NCBI GenBank assembly: GCA_004295045.1
Contig: SHND01000024.1
Coordinates: 172,952 to 236,951 of the forward strand
Direction of reading: 5' to 3'
DNA length: 64,000 nt
Source of the DNA: Chloroflexota bacterium
Lineage (GTDB): Bacteria > Chloroflexota > Anaerolineae > UBA4142 > SHND01
This document shows positions 40,931 through 48,504 of the stretch, piece by piece. The number at the start of each line of letters is the position of its first letter. Within the stretch, counting starts at the first letter, position 1. The translations under genes and the position numbers were made by a program. The notes beneath the pieces were generated by a model. It saw only the letters and a list, made by a program, of their open reading frames with translations, ran no database searches and was not told the origin of the DNA.

Positions 40931-43592
40931 TGCCATTCAGTTGTTCTTGCAATTTCGCAATTCGTTCCCGCGTCGCGTTCAAACGTTCGCGTTCTTTATT
41001 CACCACTGCTTCAGGCGCTTTGGTGGAAAAATCGCTGTCGAGTTTTGCCTGCGTACGTTCGGCGTCTGCGCGCGCTTTATCCAATTCCGCGGCGATGCGT
41101 TTCTTTTCCTTTTCCAAATCGAGCATCCCCGCGAGGGGCAGATAAATTTGGATGCCCGAATCGAGAATCGCAGCATACGCGTTTTCGGGTTTCGTGTCGA
41201 GTTGTGAAACGATTTGCAACTGCGCCGCGTCCAAACGCGCGAGCGCGGCGAGAACGGCGCGTTGTGTTTCAAACGTCGCGGCGTGTTCGTGCGCGGCGAT
41301 GATGGCGGCGATGCGTTTCGCGGGTTCGACGTTAAATTCCGAACGCGCGTTGCGAATCGCGCGCACCGCGTCCATGATGCGCGCGAACGCGGCTTCGGAT
41401 TCCGCGTCGGTCTGTTTGTCGCCTTCAATCCATTTCGCCACAATCAACGCCTCTCCCTTGTGCGGCAGATGCTGCCAAATCTCTTCGGTGACGAACGGCA
41501 TCATCGGATGAAGCAAACGCAATGCGTGTTCCAACACATGCACCAACACCGCGCGCGTATTGTGTTTGGCGCGTTCATCGCCGCCATTCAAAATCACTTT
41601 CGACGCCTCGATGTACCAATCGCAGTATTCATCCCACAAGAAATGATAAATATCTTGCGCGGCTTCGTTGAAACGATATTCGCGGAATAAATCATTTACT
41701 TTATTGATTAGATTGTGTTCGCGCGAAAGAATCCAACGGTCCGCAAGCGACAATTCGTGCGCGTCGGGTTTGTGCCATGTCGCATATTGTTCGAGATTGT
41801 CGCCCAAGTTCGAAATCACAAAGCGCGCGGCGTTCCAAATTTTATTGCCGAAATTGCGCGCGTCCGCGATTTTTTCCAAATTGATGCGGACATCGTTGCC
41901 GGGCGACGCGCTGGTGACAATGAAAAAACGCAGCGCGTCGGCGGAATAATCGGCAATGACATCGAGCGGATTGTCGCCCGCGCGAAAATCGCTCTTGGAC
42001 ATTTTTGTTCCGTCGGTGTGACGCATGATGCCGTGCAAGTACACCGTGTCGAAGGGAATCTCGTCCATCAACTCGATGCCGAGCATAACCATCCGTGCCA
42101 CCCAGAAAAACAAAATGTCGTAGCCGGTTTCGAGGACCGAACCCGGATAAAAATATCTCAAATCCTCCGTGTCATCGGGCCAGCCGAGCGTCGAAAAGGG
42201 CCACAGTCCTGACGAGAACCACGTATCCAACACGTCGGGGTCTTGTACGAGTTTTACGTCTGCGCCAAATTTTTCGCGCGCTTGCTGCTGCGCGTCCGCC
42301 GCATCGCGCGCGCAAAACATCGAGCCATCGGACGCGTACCAAACGGGGATGCGATGCCCCCACCACAGTTGGCGCGAGATGCACCAATCGCGAATGTTTT
42401 CCATCCATTGATAATAAATTTTTTCAAAACGCTGCGGCACGATTTTGATTTTGCCTGAACGCACCGCTTCGATGGACGGCTCGGCGAGCGGTTTTGTTTT
42501 CACGAACCATTGCGTCGAAATCAACGGCTCGATGACGGTGTGACAGCGTTGGCACGTTCCCACGCTCAAGGTGTGATTTTCCACCTTGGCTAAGAGTCCA
42601 TCGCGTTCCAAATCCGCGACAATTTTTTTCCGCGCGTCGTAGCGGTCGAGTCCCGCGTAGGGTCCGCCGTTTTCGTTTATCGTCGCGTCGGTGTTCATCA
42701 CATTGATAAACGGCAAATTGTGTTTCATGCCGAGTTCGTAATCGTTCGGGTCATGCGCGGGCGTCACCTTGACCGCGCCCGTGCCAAATGCGCGGTCAAT
42801 GCTTTCATCCGCGATGATGGGAATGCGGCGATTTAATTCGGGCAGGAGCGCGTTTTTGCCGATGAGCTGTTTGTAGCGTTCGTCGTCGGGATGCACCGCC
42901 ACCGCCGTATCGCCGAGCATCGTTTCGGGACGCGTCGTTGCCACCGTGATAAATTCATTCGGCGAATTTTCAATCGGATATTTCACGTACCACAAATTAC
43001 CTTGACGCTCTTCGTGTTCCACTTCTAAATCGCTGATGGCGGATTCATCTTTGGGGCACCAATTCACAAGCCGCGGACCTCGATAGATGAGACCTTTTTC
43101 GTACATGCGAACGAACGCTTCGCGCACTGCGCGCGAAAGTTGTTCGTCCATCGTGAACCGTTCGCGCGTCCAATCCACCGACGCGCCCATGCGGCGAATT
43201 TGGCGCGTGATGATGCTGCCGTATTCGGCTTTCCAATCCCACACGCGTTCTACAAATTCTTCGCGTCCAAGTTCTTTGCGTGAGGTGCCTTGTTTGAGCA
43301 ATGCTTTTTCGACAACGTTCTGTGTCGCAATCCCCGCGTGGTCGGTGCCGGGCAGCCACAGCGTCGGCTCGCCCATCATGCGATGCCAACGAACGAGCAA
43401 ATCTTCAAACGTCACAAACATCGCGTGCCCGTGATGCAATTCGCCCGTTACGTTCGGCGGCGGAATGACAATGACGAATGGCTTTTTGTTTGGGTCAATG
43501 TTCGGCGTGAAATAACCTTTCGATTCCCACCAATCGTAAAGGCGTTGTTCGGTTTCACGCGGGTCGTATGCTTTGGGCATTTCGTTAGGCAT
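40923..43592 (-). CDS. valS: Valyl-tRNA synthetase
   Basis: ValS charges tRNA-Val. The 889-residue protein has the class I marks: PPPNVTGELHHGHAMF for the HIGH site and KMSKSD (near residue 532) for the KMSKS loop. The CP1 editing domain follows the first (TTRPETMLGDTAVAVHP). The last ~70 residues form the Val-specific coiled coil (LEKEKKRIAAELDKARADAE). Length is typical. It is the second gene of a T-box operon: a Val-specific leader at 44345-44682, then the small membrane protein, then valS. Confidence 0.97.
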   Translation of the reverse strand: MPNEMPKAYDPRETEQRLYDWWESKGYFTPNIDPNKKPFVIVIPPPNVTGELHHGHAMFVTFEDLLVRWHRMMGEPTLWLPGTDHAGIATQNVVEKALLKQGTSRKELGREEFVERVWDWKAEYGSIITRQIRRMGASVDWTRERFTMDEQLSRAVREAFVRMYEKGLIYRGPRLVNWCPKDESAISDLEVEHEERQGNLWYVKYPIENSPNEFITVATTRPETMLGDTAVAVHPDDERYKQLIGKNALLPELNRRIPIIADESIDRAFGTGAVKVTPAHDPNDYELGMKHNLPFINVMNTDATINENGGPYAGLDRYDARKKIVADLERDGLLAKVENHTLSVGTCQRCHTVIEPLISTQWFVKTKPLAEPSIEAVRSGKIKIVPQRFEKIYYQWMENIRDWCISRQLWWGHRIPVWYASDGSMFCARDAADAQQQAREKFGADVKLVQDPDVLDTWFSSGLWPFSTLGWPDDTEDLRYFYPGSVLETGYDILFFWVARMVMLGIELMDEIPFDTVYLHGIMRHTDGTKMSKSDFRAGDNPLDVIADYSADALRFFIVTSASPGNDVRINLEKIADARNFGNKIWNAARFVISNLGDNLEQYATWHKPDAHELSLADRWILSREHNLINKVNDLFREYRFNEAAQDIYHFLWDEYCDWYIEASKVILNGGDERAKHNTRAVLVHVLEHALRLLHPMMPFVTEEIWQHLPHKGEALIVAKWIEGDKQTDAESEAAFARIMDAVRAIRNARSEFNVEPAKRIAAIIAAHEHAATFETQRAVLAALARLDAAQLQIVSQLDTKPENAYAAILDSGIQIYLPLAGMLDLEKEKKRIAAELDKARADAERTQAKLDSDFSTKAPEAVVNKERERLNATRERIAKLQEQLNGMN

Positions 43593-43611
43593 GATGCCTC
43601 CGTGAATTTAT

Positions 43612-43690
43612 GATTTATGAAAGAGTGCAATCGTGCGATGGTGCGATAGTGTGATAGTGCGATAGTGCGATAGTGCGATAGTTCCATCGC
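43612..43690. repeat. GTGCGATA tandem repeat upstream of valS
   Basis: About eight units of GTGCGATA (with variants GTGCGATG and GTGTGATA) run from 43626 to 43680. The unit is 8-9 bp with no spacer. It lies between valS and the membrane protein gene within the T-box transcript. Confidence 0.75.
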
Positions 43691-43707
43691 GCGCGCGTTG
43701 GATCCGT

Positions 43708-44259
43708 TTATCCGCTTTGCAATCCGTTGGCAGACCGTTCATACCATCGCGCAATCCATCCGCTCACAAAATATCCCAACGCGCCTGCAATCAACGCGGG
43801 AATCAACGCGAGCCATGGCACCAACGGCGATTGAATCGTATTGTCGCGCGCAAACAACAAATAGACTGCCATGAAACAGAACCAACTCACGACGAGGGCG
43901 TATACGCCCATCAGAATTCCAATCGTTACACGATAGCGTCGCGCATTTTTCAGCGGATAAAAAAAGATGCGCGTGAGGATGCTCATCAAAATGCCGCCCG
44001 TCACGCCGACAAAAATTCCGGCGGGAATGCTGAACAAGCCGCCCGCCACCGCGCCGATGAGCCACAAAATGAAAATGCCTCCGAGCGCTGCCAGCGCATT
44101 ACCGGGCGAAAACAATTCGGTACCGCGATTCGCCATCGCCGCCGCCACTCCAAACACTGCGAGCAGCGCGCCAAAAATCGCCTGCACCGTCAAGGCAATG
44201 GCGATGCCGCATACCGTCGCGCGCCAGAGAATGTTCCAGAAAAGATTCAGTGTGGACAT
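43708..44259 (-). CDS. Integral membrane protein in the T-box operon
   Basis: About 184 residues with four to five membrane helices, Gly/Ala-rich, with a basic loop (YPLKNARRYR) in the middle and a short basic tail. No family is recognised. The start is the ATG at 44259, since the longer reading comes from repeat DNA. It is the first gene after the T-box leader and 115 bp upstream of valS, so it should be induced when charged tRNA-Val falls. That would fit an amino-acid transport or permease-like role, but there is no transporter signature. Confidence 0.7.
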   Translation of the reverse strand: MSTLNLFWNILWRATVCGIAIALTVQAIFGALLAVFGVAAAMANRGTELFSPGNALAALGGIFILWLIGAVAGGLFSIPAGIFVGVTGGILMSILTRIFFYPLKNARRYRVTIGILMGVYALVVSWFCFMAVYLLFARDNTIQSPLVPWLALIPALIAGALGYFVSGWIARWYERSANGLQSG

Positions 44260-44350
44260 GGAGACGGGAGACGGGAGACTAGAGACTAGAGACACGCGTA
44301 TTACAATCGAAAATCGAAAATTGAAATTCAAAAATCAAAAATCATAAATC
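44260..44350. repeat. Unit-built tract after the T-box terminator
   Basis: GGAGACGGGAGAC and ACTAGAGACTAGAGAC units are followed by ATCGAAAATCGAAAATTG and AAAAATCAAAAATCATAAATC units. These lie between the T-box terminator and the membrane protein start. Confidence 0.6.
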
Positions 44351-44682
44351 CCAAACAAAAAACCCCTCCACCTCAAGGGCGAAAGGGATTCGCGGTACCA
44401 CCTTGTTCAAGTCAAAAGTGAAAAGTTAAAAGCCAAAAGTAACAAATCGAAACTTTTAGCTTTTCGCTTTTTACTTTTTACTTCTCCATCGCTATAACGG
44501 GCTTACCCGCAATTCACTATTCTCTGCAAGAAAGACGGTAACAGATTTCGCGAACTGAACTCGGCGGTGACATTCGGCATTTGGTTGTGAGAATGGTTCT
44601 CAGCCATCACGTAGGATGACCATTCTTTGCTGGCACAACAATTTGCGTACTCTTCCGCGTCAAAGTTTTCGTATTGAATTGT
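44345..44682 (-). promoter_or_regulatory. T-box riboswitch leader (Val-specific)
   Basis: Read on the minus strand, an AGAGTACGC-type stem I start follows the promoter. The specifier loop has GAATGTCACC, with GTC (valine) at 44569-44571. GCCCGTTA matches the conserved linker after stem II. The T-box proper, AAGGTGGTACCGCG, is at 44390-44405. A GC hairpin with a T6 run (~44358-44388) is the terminator. Uncharged tRNA-Val should allow read-through into the membrane gene and valS. An unrelated unit-type hairpin interrupts the leader between the linker and the T-box. Confidence 0.9.
44411..44490. repeat. AAAAGTNAAAAG unit hairpin inside the T-box leader
   Basis: Left arm: CAAAAGTGAAAAGTTAAAAG and more of the same units. 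Right arm: CTTTTAGCTTTTCGCTTTT and TTTTTACTTTTTACTT. The arms are complementary. This is about 80 bp of unit repeat placed between the stem III region and the antiterminator of the leader. Confidence 0.7.
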
Positions 44683-44688
44683 GAATTC

Positions 44689-44716
44689 ATTATAGCCAAA
44701 GCGCGTACAGGGTCAA
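44689..44716 (-). promoter_or_regulatory. Promoter of the T-box operon
   Basis: On the minus strand TTGACC (complement of 44711-44716) and TATAAT (complement of 44689-44694) are 16 bp apart; the transcript should start near 44682, just before the T-box stem I. Confidence 0.75.
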
Positions 44717-44761
44717 GCACATTGACAAAAAAATCAAGCCCGGTACAATAGTTTGCGAAAT

Positions 44762-44846
44762 GGGGCTGTGGCGAAATTGGCAGCCGCGACGGACTTAAAA
44801 TCCGTTGGAGCAGCCCTCCGTGAGGGTTCGAGTCCCCCCAGCCCCA
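44762..44846 (+). tRNA. tRNA-Leu(UAA)
   Basis: Acceptor GGGGCTG pairs with CAGCCCC (44839-44845), with discriminator A44846. The anticodon loop CTTAAAA gives TAA. A long variable arm (class II) and a T arm with TTCGAGT complete it. CCA is not encoded. A terminator follows at 44887. Confidence 0.93.
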
Positions 44847-44886
44847 TCTCTCTCGCACGTGACTGACAATCTGCACAAATTGTAAA

Positions 44887-44925
44887 ACCCGCAAGATGTT
44901 TCGAACGTCTTGCGGGTCTTTGTTT
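44887..44925 (+). terminator. Terminator after tRNA-Leu
   Basis: A perfect 10-bp stem (44887-44896 with 44908-44917) is followed by CTTTGTTTTG. Confidence 0.75.
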
Positions 44926-44983
44926 TGCTTGAATATCTTAACGAATAGGAAATGAACTTGCTGGATGGCTTTTATGGAAAGGG

Positions 44984-45208
44984 TTATCTTCGCCATGAGC
45001 CAGAGTGAACATGGATTTCTCCAAAATCATCAATTTCAATGAAACGGATCTTTTCCGGAAAGAGCCGTGCAGGAAAGCGCGCCGGACGATTTAATTCGGC
45101 GCTGGTTGGTGAGCGTGAAATGACAATATACCCACGCTTCAGGTATTTTTCGAGGTATCGCGTGAGGACATCTTCTCGCTCGGTCAGCGACATTGCAGTT
45201 GAATCCAT
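44984..45208 (-). CDS. Small conserved-looking protein, function unknown
   Basis: A 74-residue basic protein with no membrane segment. AGGAGTG five nt before the ATG gives a good ribosome site, and codon use is ordinary. It has a helical start (TEREDVLTRYLEKYLKRGY) and a beta-rich end (EKIRFIEIDDFGEIHVHSG). I recognise no family. It is isolated between tRNA-Leu and the DsbA-like gene. Confidence 0.65.
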   Translation of the reverse strand: MDSTAMSLTEREDVLTRYLEKYLKRGYIVISRSPTSAELNRPARFPARLFPEKIRFIEIDDFGEIHVHSGSWRR

Positions 45209-45366
45209 GTCACTCCTATTGAGAAAATTCGGATGTCTCTATGTATGAGGATGTAGAATGGCTATTTCATTCAATAGCATCCACAAAAAAGGATATTTGT
45301 CAATCCCCCTATATTGAATGTTTTTGTACGTTTGATGGTAAAATGGCAGCCGTTGAACGGAACTCT

Positions 45367-45403
45367 ACCTTCGATGTGCGATCCTCGCGCTCGAAGGTTT
45401 TTC
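45367..45403 (+). promoter_or_regulatory. Terminator-like hairpin in the leader of the DsbA-like gene
   Basis: ACCTTCGA (45367-45374) and its complement (45391-45398) are followed by TTTTTC, 32 bp before the ATG. It could attenuate the gene or end an upstream transcript. Confidence 0.4.
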
Positions 45404-45434
45404 ATGCATATGCTCCGCAAGAATCGAGTTTTTT

Positions 45435-46328
45435 ATGTCGGAAGAACCTACTCCCACCCCAGAACTTGAACCAACTCTGTCGAACGAGACACAACCTATT
45501 ATTGACTCTCCCGCCCCGCAACCTTCTGCGCCCGCGCAAAACAATCCCGAAACGAAATCCAAATGGCGAATGTTTGTTGCGCCCGCGTGGTTTTTATTTG
45601 GCATTCTCGTCGGGCTGATCGCGTTTGCAGGATATCAACAATTCACCGCCAAACCGATTGCGCCCGTCGCTCCACAAACAATTGATGAGGCAACCATCAA
45701 AAACGCGGCGCGCGAAGGTTTGATCGAAGCAATCCAGCAACTGCAAGCGCAAAATTCGGGCAATCAATCGCAAGCGCCCAAGGCGGTGGACAAGAACGCG
45801 TTCGTCGTGCGAGACGCAAACGTAATGGGAAACAAAGACGCTCAAGTCTCAATCGTAGAATTCGCCGATTTTCAGTGTCCCTACTGCGGACGACATCATG
45901 AACTGGTCGAGCCAACGATTCTGAATGAATATGTGAAAACAGGCAAAGCGAATTTTGTCTACAAACATCTCGCGTTTCTCGGACAAGAATCGGTTTTTGC
46001 GGCGGTGGCGGCGGAATGTGCTGCCGATCAGGGAAAATTTTGGGAATATCACGATTACTTGTTTGAACATCAGAATGGCGAAAATCAAGGCGCATTCAAC
46101 AAAGACAAGCTGATCGAATTCGGCAAAGCGATAAATCTGGATGCCGCGCGATTTGAAAAATGTGTCCAAAGCGATGAAACCATCGCGCGTGTGCAAGCCG
46201 ACACCCAAGAAGCGCAAAAATTTGGCGTCAGCAGCACACCGACCTTTTTCATCAACGGCAAACCGCTCGTGGGCTTGACCTCGCCTGACGAATTCAAAGC
46301 GGCAATTGAACAAGCGTTGAGTGAATAA
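45435..46328 (+). CDS. DsbA-family thioredoxin-fold protein, membrane-anchored
   Basis: The 297-residue protein has a Pro/Thr-rich N-terminus, one membrane anchor near residues 52-72 and a linker. A thioredoxin-like domain (about 125-297) starts with VSIVEFADFQCPYCGRHHEL. The active site CPYC (C150/C153 region) and cis-Pro SSTPTFFINGKPL match BdbD/DsbA-like oxidoreductases. It should act outside the membrane on exported protein thiols. No DsbB-like partner is nearby. The stop codon falls in a direct repeat that flanks a palindrome. Confidence 0.9.
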   Translation: MSEEPTPTPELEPTLSNETQPIIDSPAPQPSAPAQNNPETKSKWRMFVAPAWFLFGILVGLIAFAGYQQFTAKPIAPVAPQTIDEATIKNAAREGLIEAIQQLQAQNSGNQSQAPKAVDKNAFVVRDANVMGNKDAQVSIVEFADFQCPYCGRHHELVEPTILNEYVKTGKANFVYKHLAFLGQESVFAAVAAECAADQGKFWEYHDYLFEHQNGENQGAFNKDKLIEFGKAINLDAARFEKCVQSDETIARVQADTQEAQKFGVSSTPTFFINGKPLVGLTSPDEFKAAIEQALSE

Positions 46329-46456
46329 CCCATCTTGCGCATGTCATTTCGAATGTAATGTCCGATGCAGTTCGTCGGCAAAATCTCGATTTTTCAGCGC
46401 GAGATTTCTCGCAAAACGGCTCGAAATGACATCCGCGCGTAACGTGAGTGAATAAC
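46319..46456. mobile_element. Palindrome with 11-bp flanking direct repeats
   Basis: GAGTGAATAAC occurs at 46319-46329 and again at 46446-46456. Between them are ATGTCATTTCGA (46341-46352), its complement (46421-46432), and an inner AAATCTCG (46381-46388) with its complement (46400-46407). The arrangement looks like an inserted element with a target duplication. The first copy includes the stop of the DsbA-like gene. Confidence 0.65.
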
Positions 46457-46493
46457 AAAAAGGTGCGTTCCGGTTCGGAAACGCACCTTTTTT
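46457..46493. terminator. Bidirectional terminator
   Basis: AAAAAGGTGCGTT, a short loop and AACGCACCTTTTTT form a strong stem with A and T flanks between the convergent DsbA-like and lhgO genes. Confidence 0.85.
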
Positions 46494-47692
46494 CATTTTA
46501 GCGTTTCGAGCGCGCGGCGCGTGATGTATTCACCGATTGCCAGCGAAGCGGTTGCGGCGGGCGAAGGCGCATTGAGAACATGCAGCGCGCGTTCCGATTC
46601 CACAAAACAGAAATCATCCAAAAGTTCGCCGCGCCCATTCACCGCTTGGGCGCGCACGCCCGCGCCGCCGCGTTCCAAATGTTCCGCGCGAATTTCGGGC
46701 ACAAGTTTTTGCAAAGAATGGACGAACGCCGATTTTGAAAAGGAACGATAAAACTCGAACGCGCCGGTCTTCCACCAGCGCTGCGCCATCTTCCAAAATC
46801 CTGCAAAGGTAAAAGTATGCAGCGTTTCACGCGCGCTCACCCGCGACCAGCCATATCCTTCACGCGCGAGAGCGAACACTGCGTTGGGTCCCGCTTCCAC
46901 CAATCCATGAATCGTCCGCGTGAAATGGACGCCCAGAAAAGGCAGCTGCGGATCGGTGACAGGATAAATGAGCCCGCGCACAAGTTCATGGGCTGTAGGC
47001 TTGAAAAGATAATATTCACCGCGAAATGGAATGATTTGCACATCGGGCTGCGCGCCGCACAAACGCGCAATTTGGTCTGCATACAAACCCGCGCAGTTCA
47101 CCACAAAGCGCGCGTGATATTCGCTGCGCGGCGTAGTGAGAATCGTTTCAGCGCCGCGCGTCTCAATCGTCATCACGCGCGCATCCGTTTCGACACAGCC
47201 GCCCAGTGCGCTAATTTCCGCGCGCAGTTCCTCCGCGACACGCGTGTAATCCACAATCGCCGTGTTGGGTGAGTAAATGGCGGCAAGCCCTGCGGCGTGC
47301 GGCTCAATTTCATTCAATTCCGCCCGTTCTATTTTTTGGACAAACGGCACCTCGTTTGCGCACGCGCGTTCGTACAAGAGTTCAAGGCGCGGTAGTTCCG
47401 TCTCATCCGTGGCGACGATCACCTTGCCTACGCGCTGAAACGGAATCGCGTGTTGTTCGCAAAATTCCACCATCTGCCGCGCGCCGCGAACGCATAACTC
47501 TGCTTTGAGCGAATTCGGTTTATAGTAAATGCCTTGATGAATCACACCGCTGTTGTGTCCGGTTTGATGCGATGCCAGCGCGCCTTCTTTTTCCAGAATC
47601 GTGACGCGCGCATTTGGCACATGTGTCAGGAGCGCGCGCGCCGTCGCCAGCCCAACAATTCCGCCACCGATAATGCAATAATCAATTGTCAT
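46493..47692 (-). CDS. lhgO: L-2-hydroxyglutarate oxidase/dehydrogenase
   Basis: This FAD enzyme oxidises L-2-hydroxyglutarate to 2-oxoglutarate. It begins with the dinucleotide motif IIGGGIVGLATARAL, then has HQTGHNSGVIHQGIYYKPNSLKAELC, the signature of the LhgO family. FRGEYYLFK, FLGVHFTRTIHGLVEAGPNA and RAQAVNGRGELLDDF are also typical. Length 399 is standard. It would feed the 2-oxoglutarate pool used by the glutamate dehydrogenases. It diverges from the flavin reductase-like gene. Confidence 0.93.
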   Translation of the reverse strand: MTIDYCIIGGGIVGLATARALLTHVPNARVTILEKEGALASHQTGHNSGVIHQGIYYKPNSLKAELCVRGARQMVEFCEQHAIPFQRVGKVIVATDETELPRLELLYERACANEVPFVQKIERAELNEIEPHAAGLAAIYSPNTAIVDYTRVAEELRAEISALGGCVETDARVMTIETRGAETILTTPRSEYHARFVVNCAGLYADQIARLCGAQPDVQIIPFRGEYYLFKPTAHELVRGLIYPVTDPQLPFLGVHFTRTIHGLVEAGPNAVFALAREGYGWSRVSARETLHTFTFAGFWKMAQRWWKTGAFEFYRSFSKSAFVHSLQKLVPEIRAEHLERGGAGVRAQAVNGRGELLDDFCFVESERALHVLNAPSPAATASLAIGEYITRRALETLK

Positions 47693-47754
47693 AGAAATTC
47701 ACACGCAGCCGCGCTGCGCCATGTTATAATTTTTGTCACGTTGTGAGGAACACG

Positions 47755-48468
47755 ATGCGCATACGACTCAAAGAACGACGCCAAGAAACTTTCGACATTT
47801 ACACTTTTGTATTTGATCTGGCAGGACAGCGCTTTCCGTACATCGCAGGTCAATTTGCCTTTTTCGAACTCGATCAACTTGAACTAGCCGATCCGCGCGG
47901 CAAGCGTCGTCATTTCACTCTCTCCTCTTCCCCGACTGAACATGACATTGTCCAATTTACCACAAAATTGCGCGGTTCCGGCATGAAAGAAACTCTGCGT
48001 ACCGCGCCGTTGGGCTTGGAACTCACGCTCGAAGAAGCGCGCGGGCGCTTTACGCTTCCCGAAAGCGCGGCACAGCCGATTGTGTTTTTAGGAGGGGGGA
48101 TTGGCGTGACGCCGTTTCGCTCGATGCTGCGCTATGCAAGCGACGAAAATCTGCCACACAAAATAACGATGCTCTACTCTGCGCGTGCGCCGACCGAGAT
48201 CGTGTTTCGCCGCGAATTCGAATTGCTGCCGCAAGAAAATCCAAATGTAGAGATAATCCTCACGGTCACGGATGGGCATGGCGAGTGGACGGGCGAAACG
48301 GGACGCATTGATGCGGCGAAAATCGAAAAATTCGTCGCCGATATTCCCAATTCAATCTTTTATACCTGCGGTCCGCCCCCGATGGTGCAAGCGATGGAGG
48401 AGTTACTTTACACCATGCATGTTCCCGACGAAAAGATTCGCGTGGAACGCTTTTCAGGATACAAATAA
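47755..48468 (+). CDS. Ferredoxin-NAD(P) reductase-like flavoprotein
   Basis: About 237 residues with a FAD-binding barrel (RHFTLSSSPTEHDIVQFTTK, R-x-Y/F-S/T-x-S/T-type motif) and an NAD(P) Rossmann domain (FLGGGIGVTPFRSML, then FYTCGPPPMVQAMEELL). It lacks an attached 2Fe-2S ferredoxin domain, so it needs a partner or another electron acceptor. The ATG at 47755 has TGAGGA upstream and a TATAAT at 47725-47730. It ends at a strong hairpin. Confidence 0.88.
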   Translation: MRIRLKERRQETFDIYTFVFDLAGQRFPYIAGQFAFFELDQLELADPRGKRRHFTLSSSPTEHDIVQFTTKLRGSGMKETLRTAPLGLELTLEEARGRFTLPESAAQPIVFLGGGIGVTPFRSMLRYASDENLPHKITMLYSARAPTEIVFRREFELLPQENPNVEIILTVTDGHGEWTGETGRIDAAKIEKFVADIPNSIFYTCGPPPMVQAMEELLYTMHVPDEKIRVERFSGYK

Positions 48469-48501
48469 ACAAGCCCGTCGCTGCACAGCGACGGGCTTGT
48501 T
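48468..48501. terminator. Bidirectional terminator
   Basis: A long GC-rich stem (48468-48483 with 48486-48501) with A and T flanks lies between convergent genes. Confidence 0.85.
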
Positions 48502-48504
48502 GTT

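Noticed and set aside
43612..43690. Short tandem repeats as a possible CRISPR array
   Set aside because: Units are 8-9 bp and directly adjacent, with no spacers and no cas genes nearby. No CRISPR array is present in the window.
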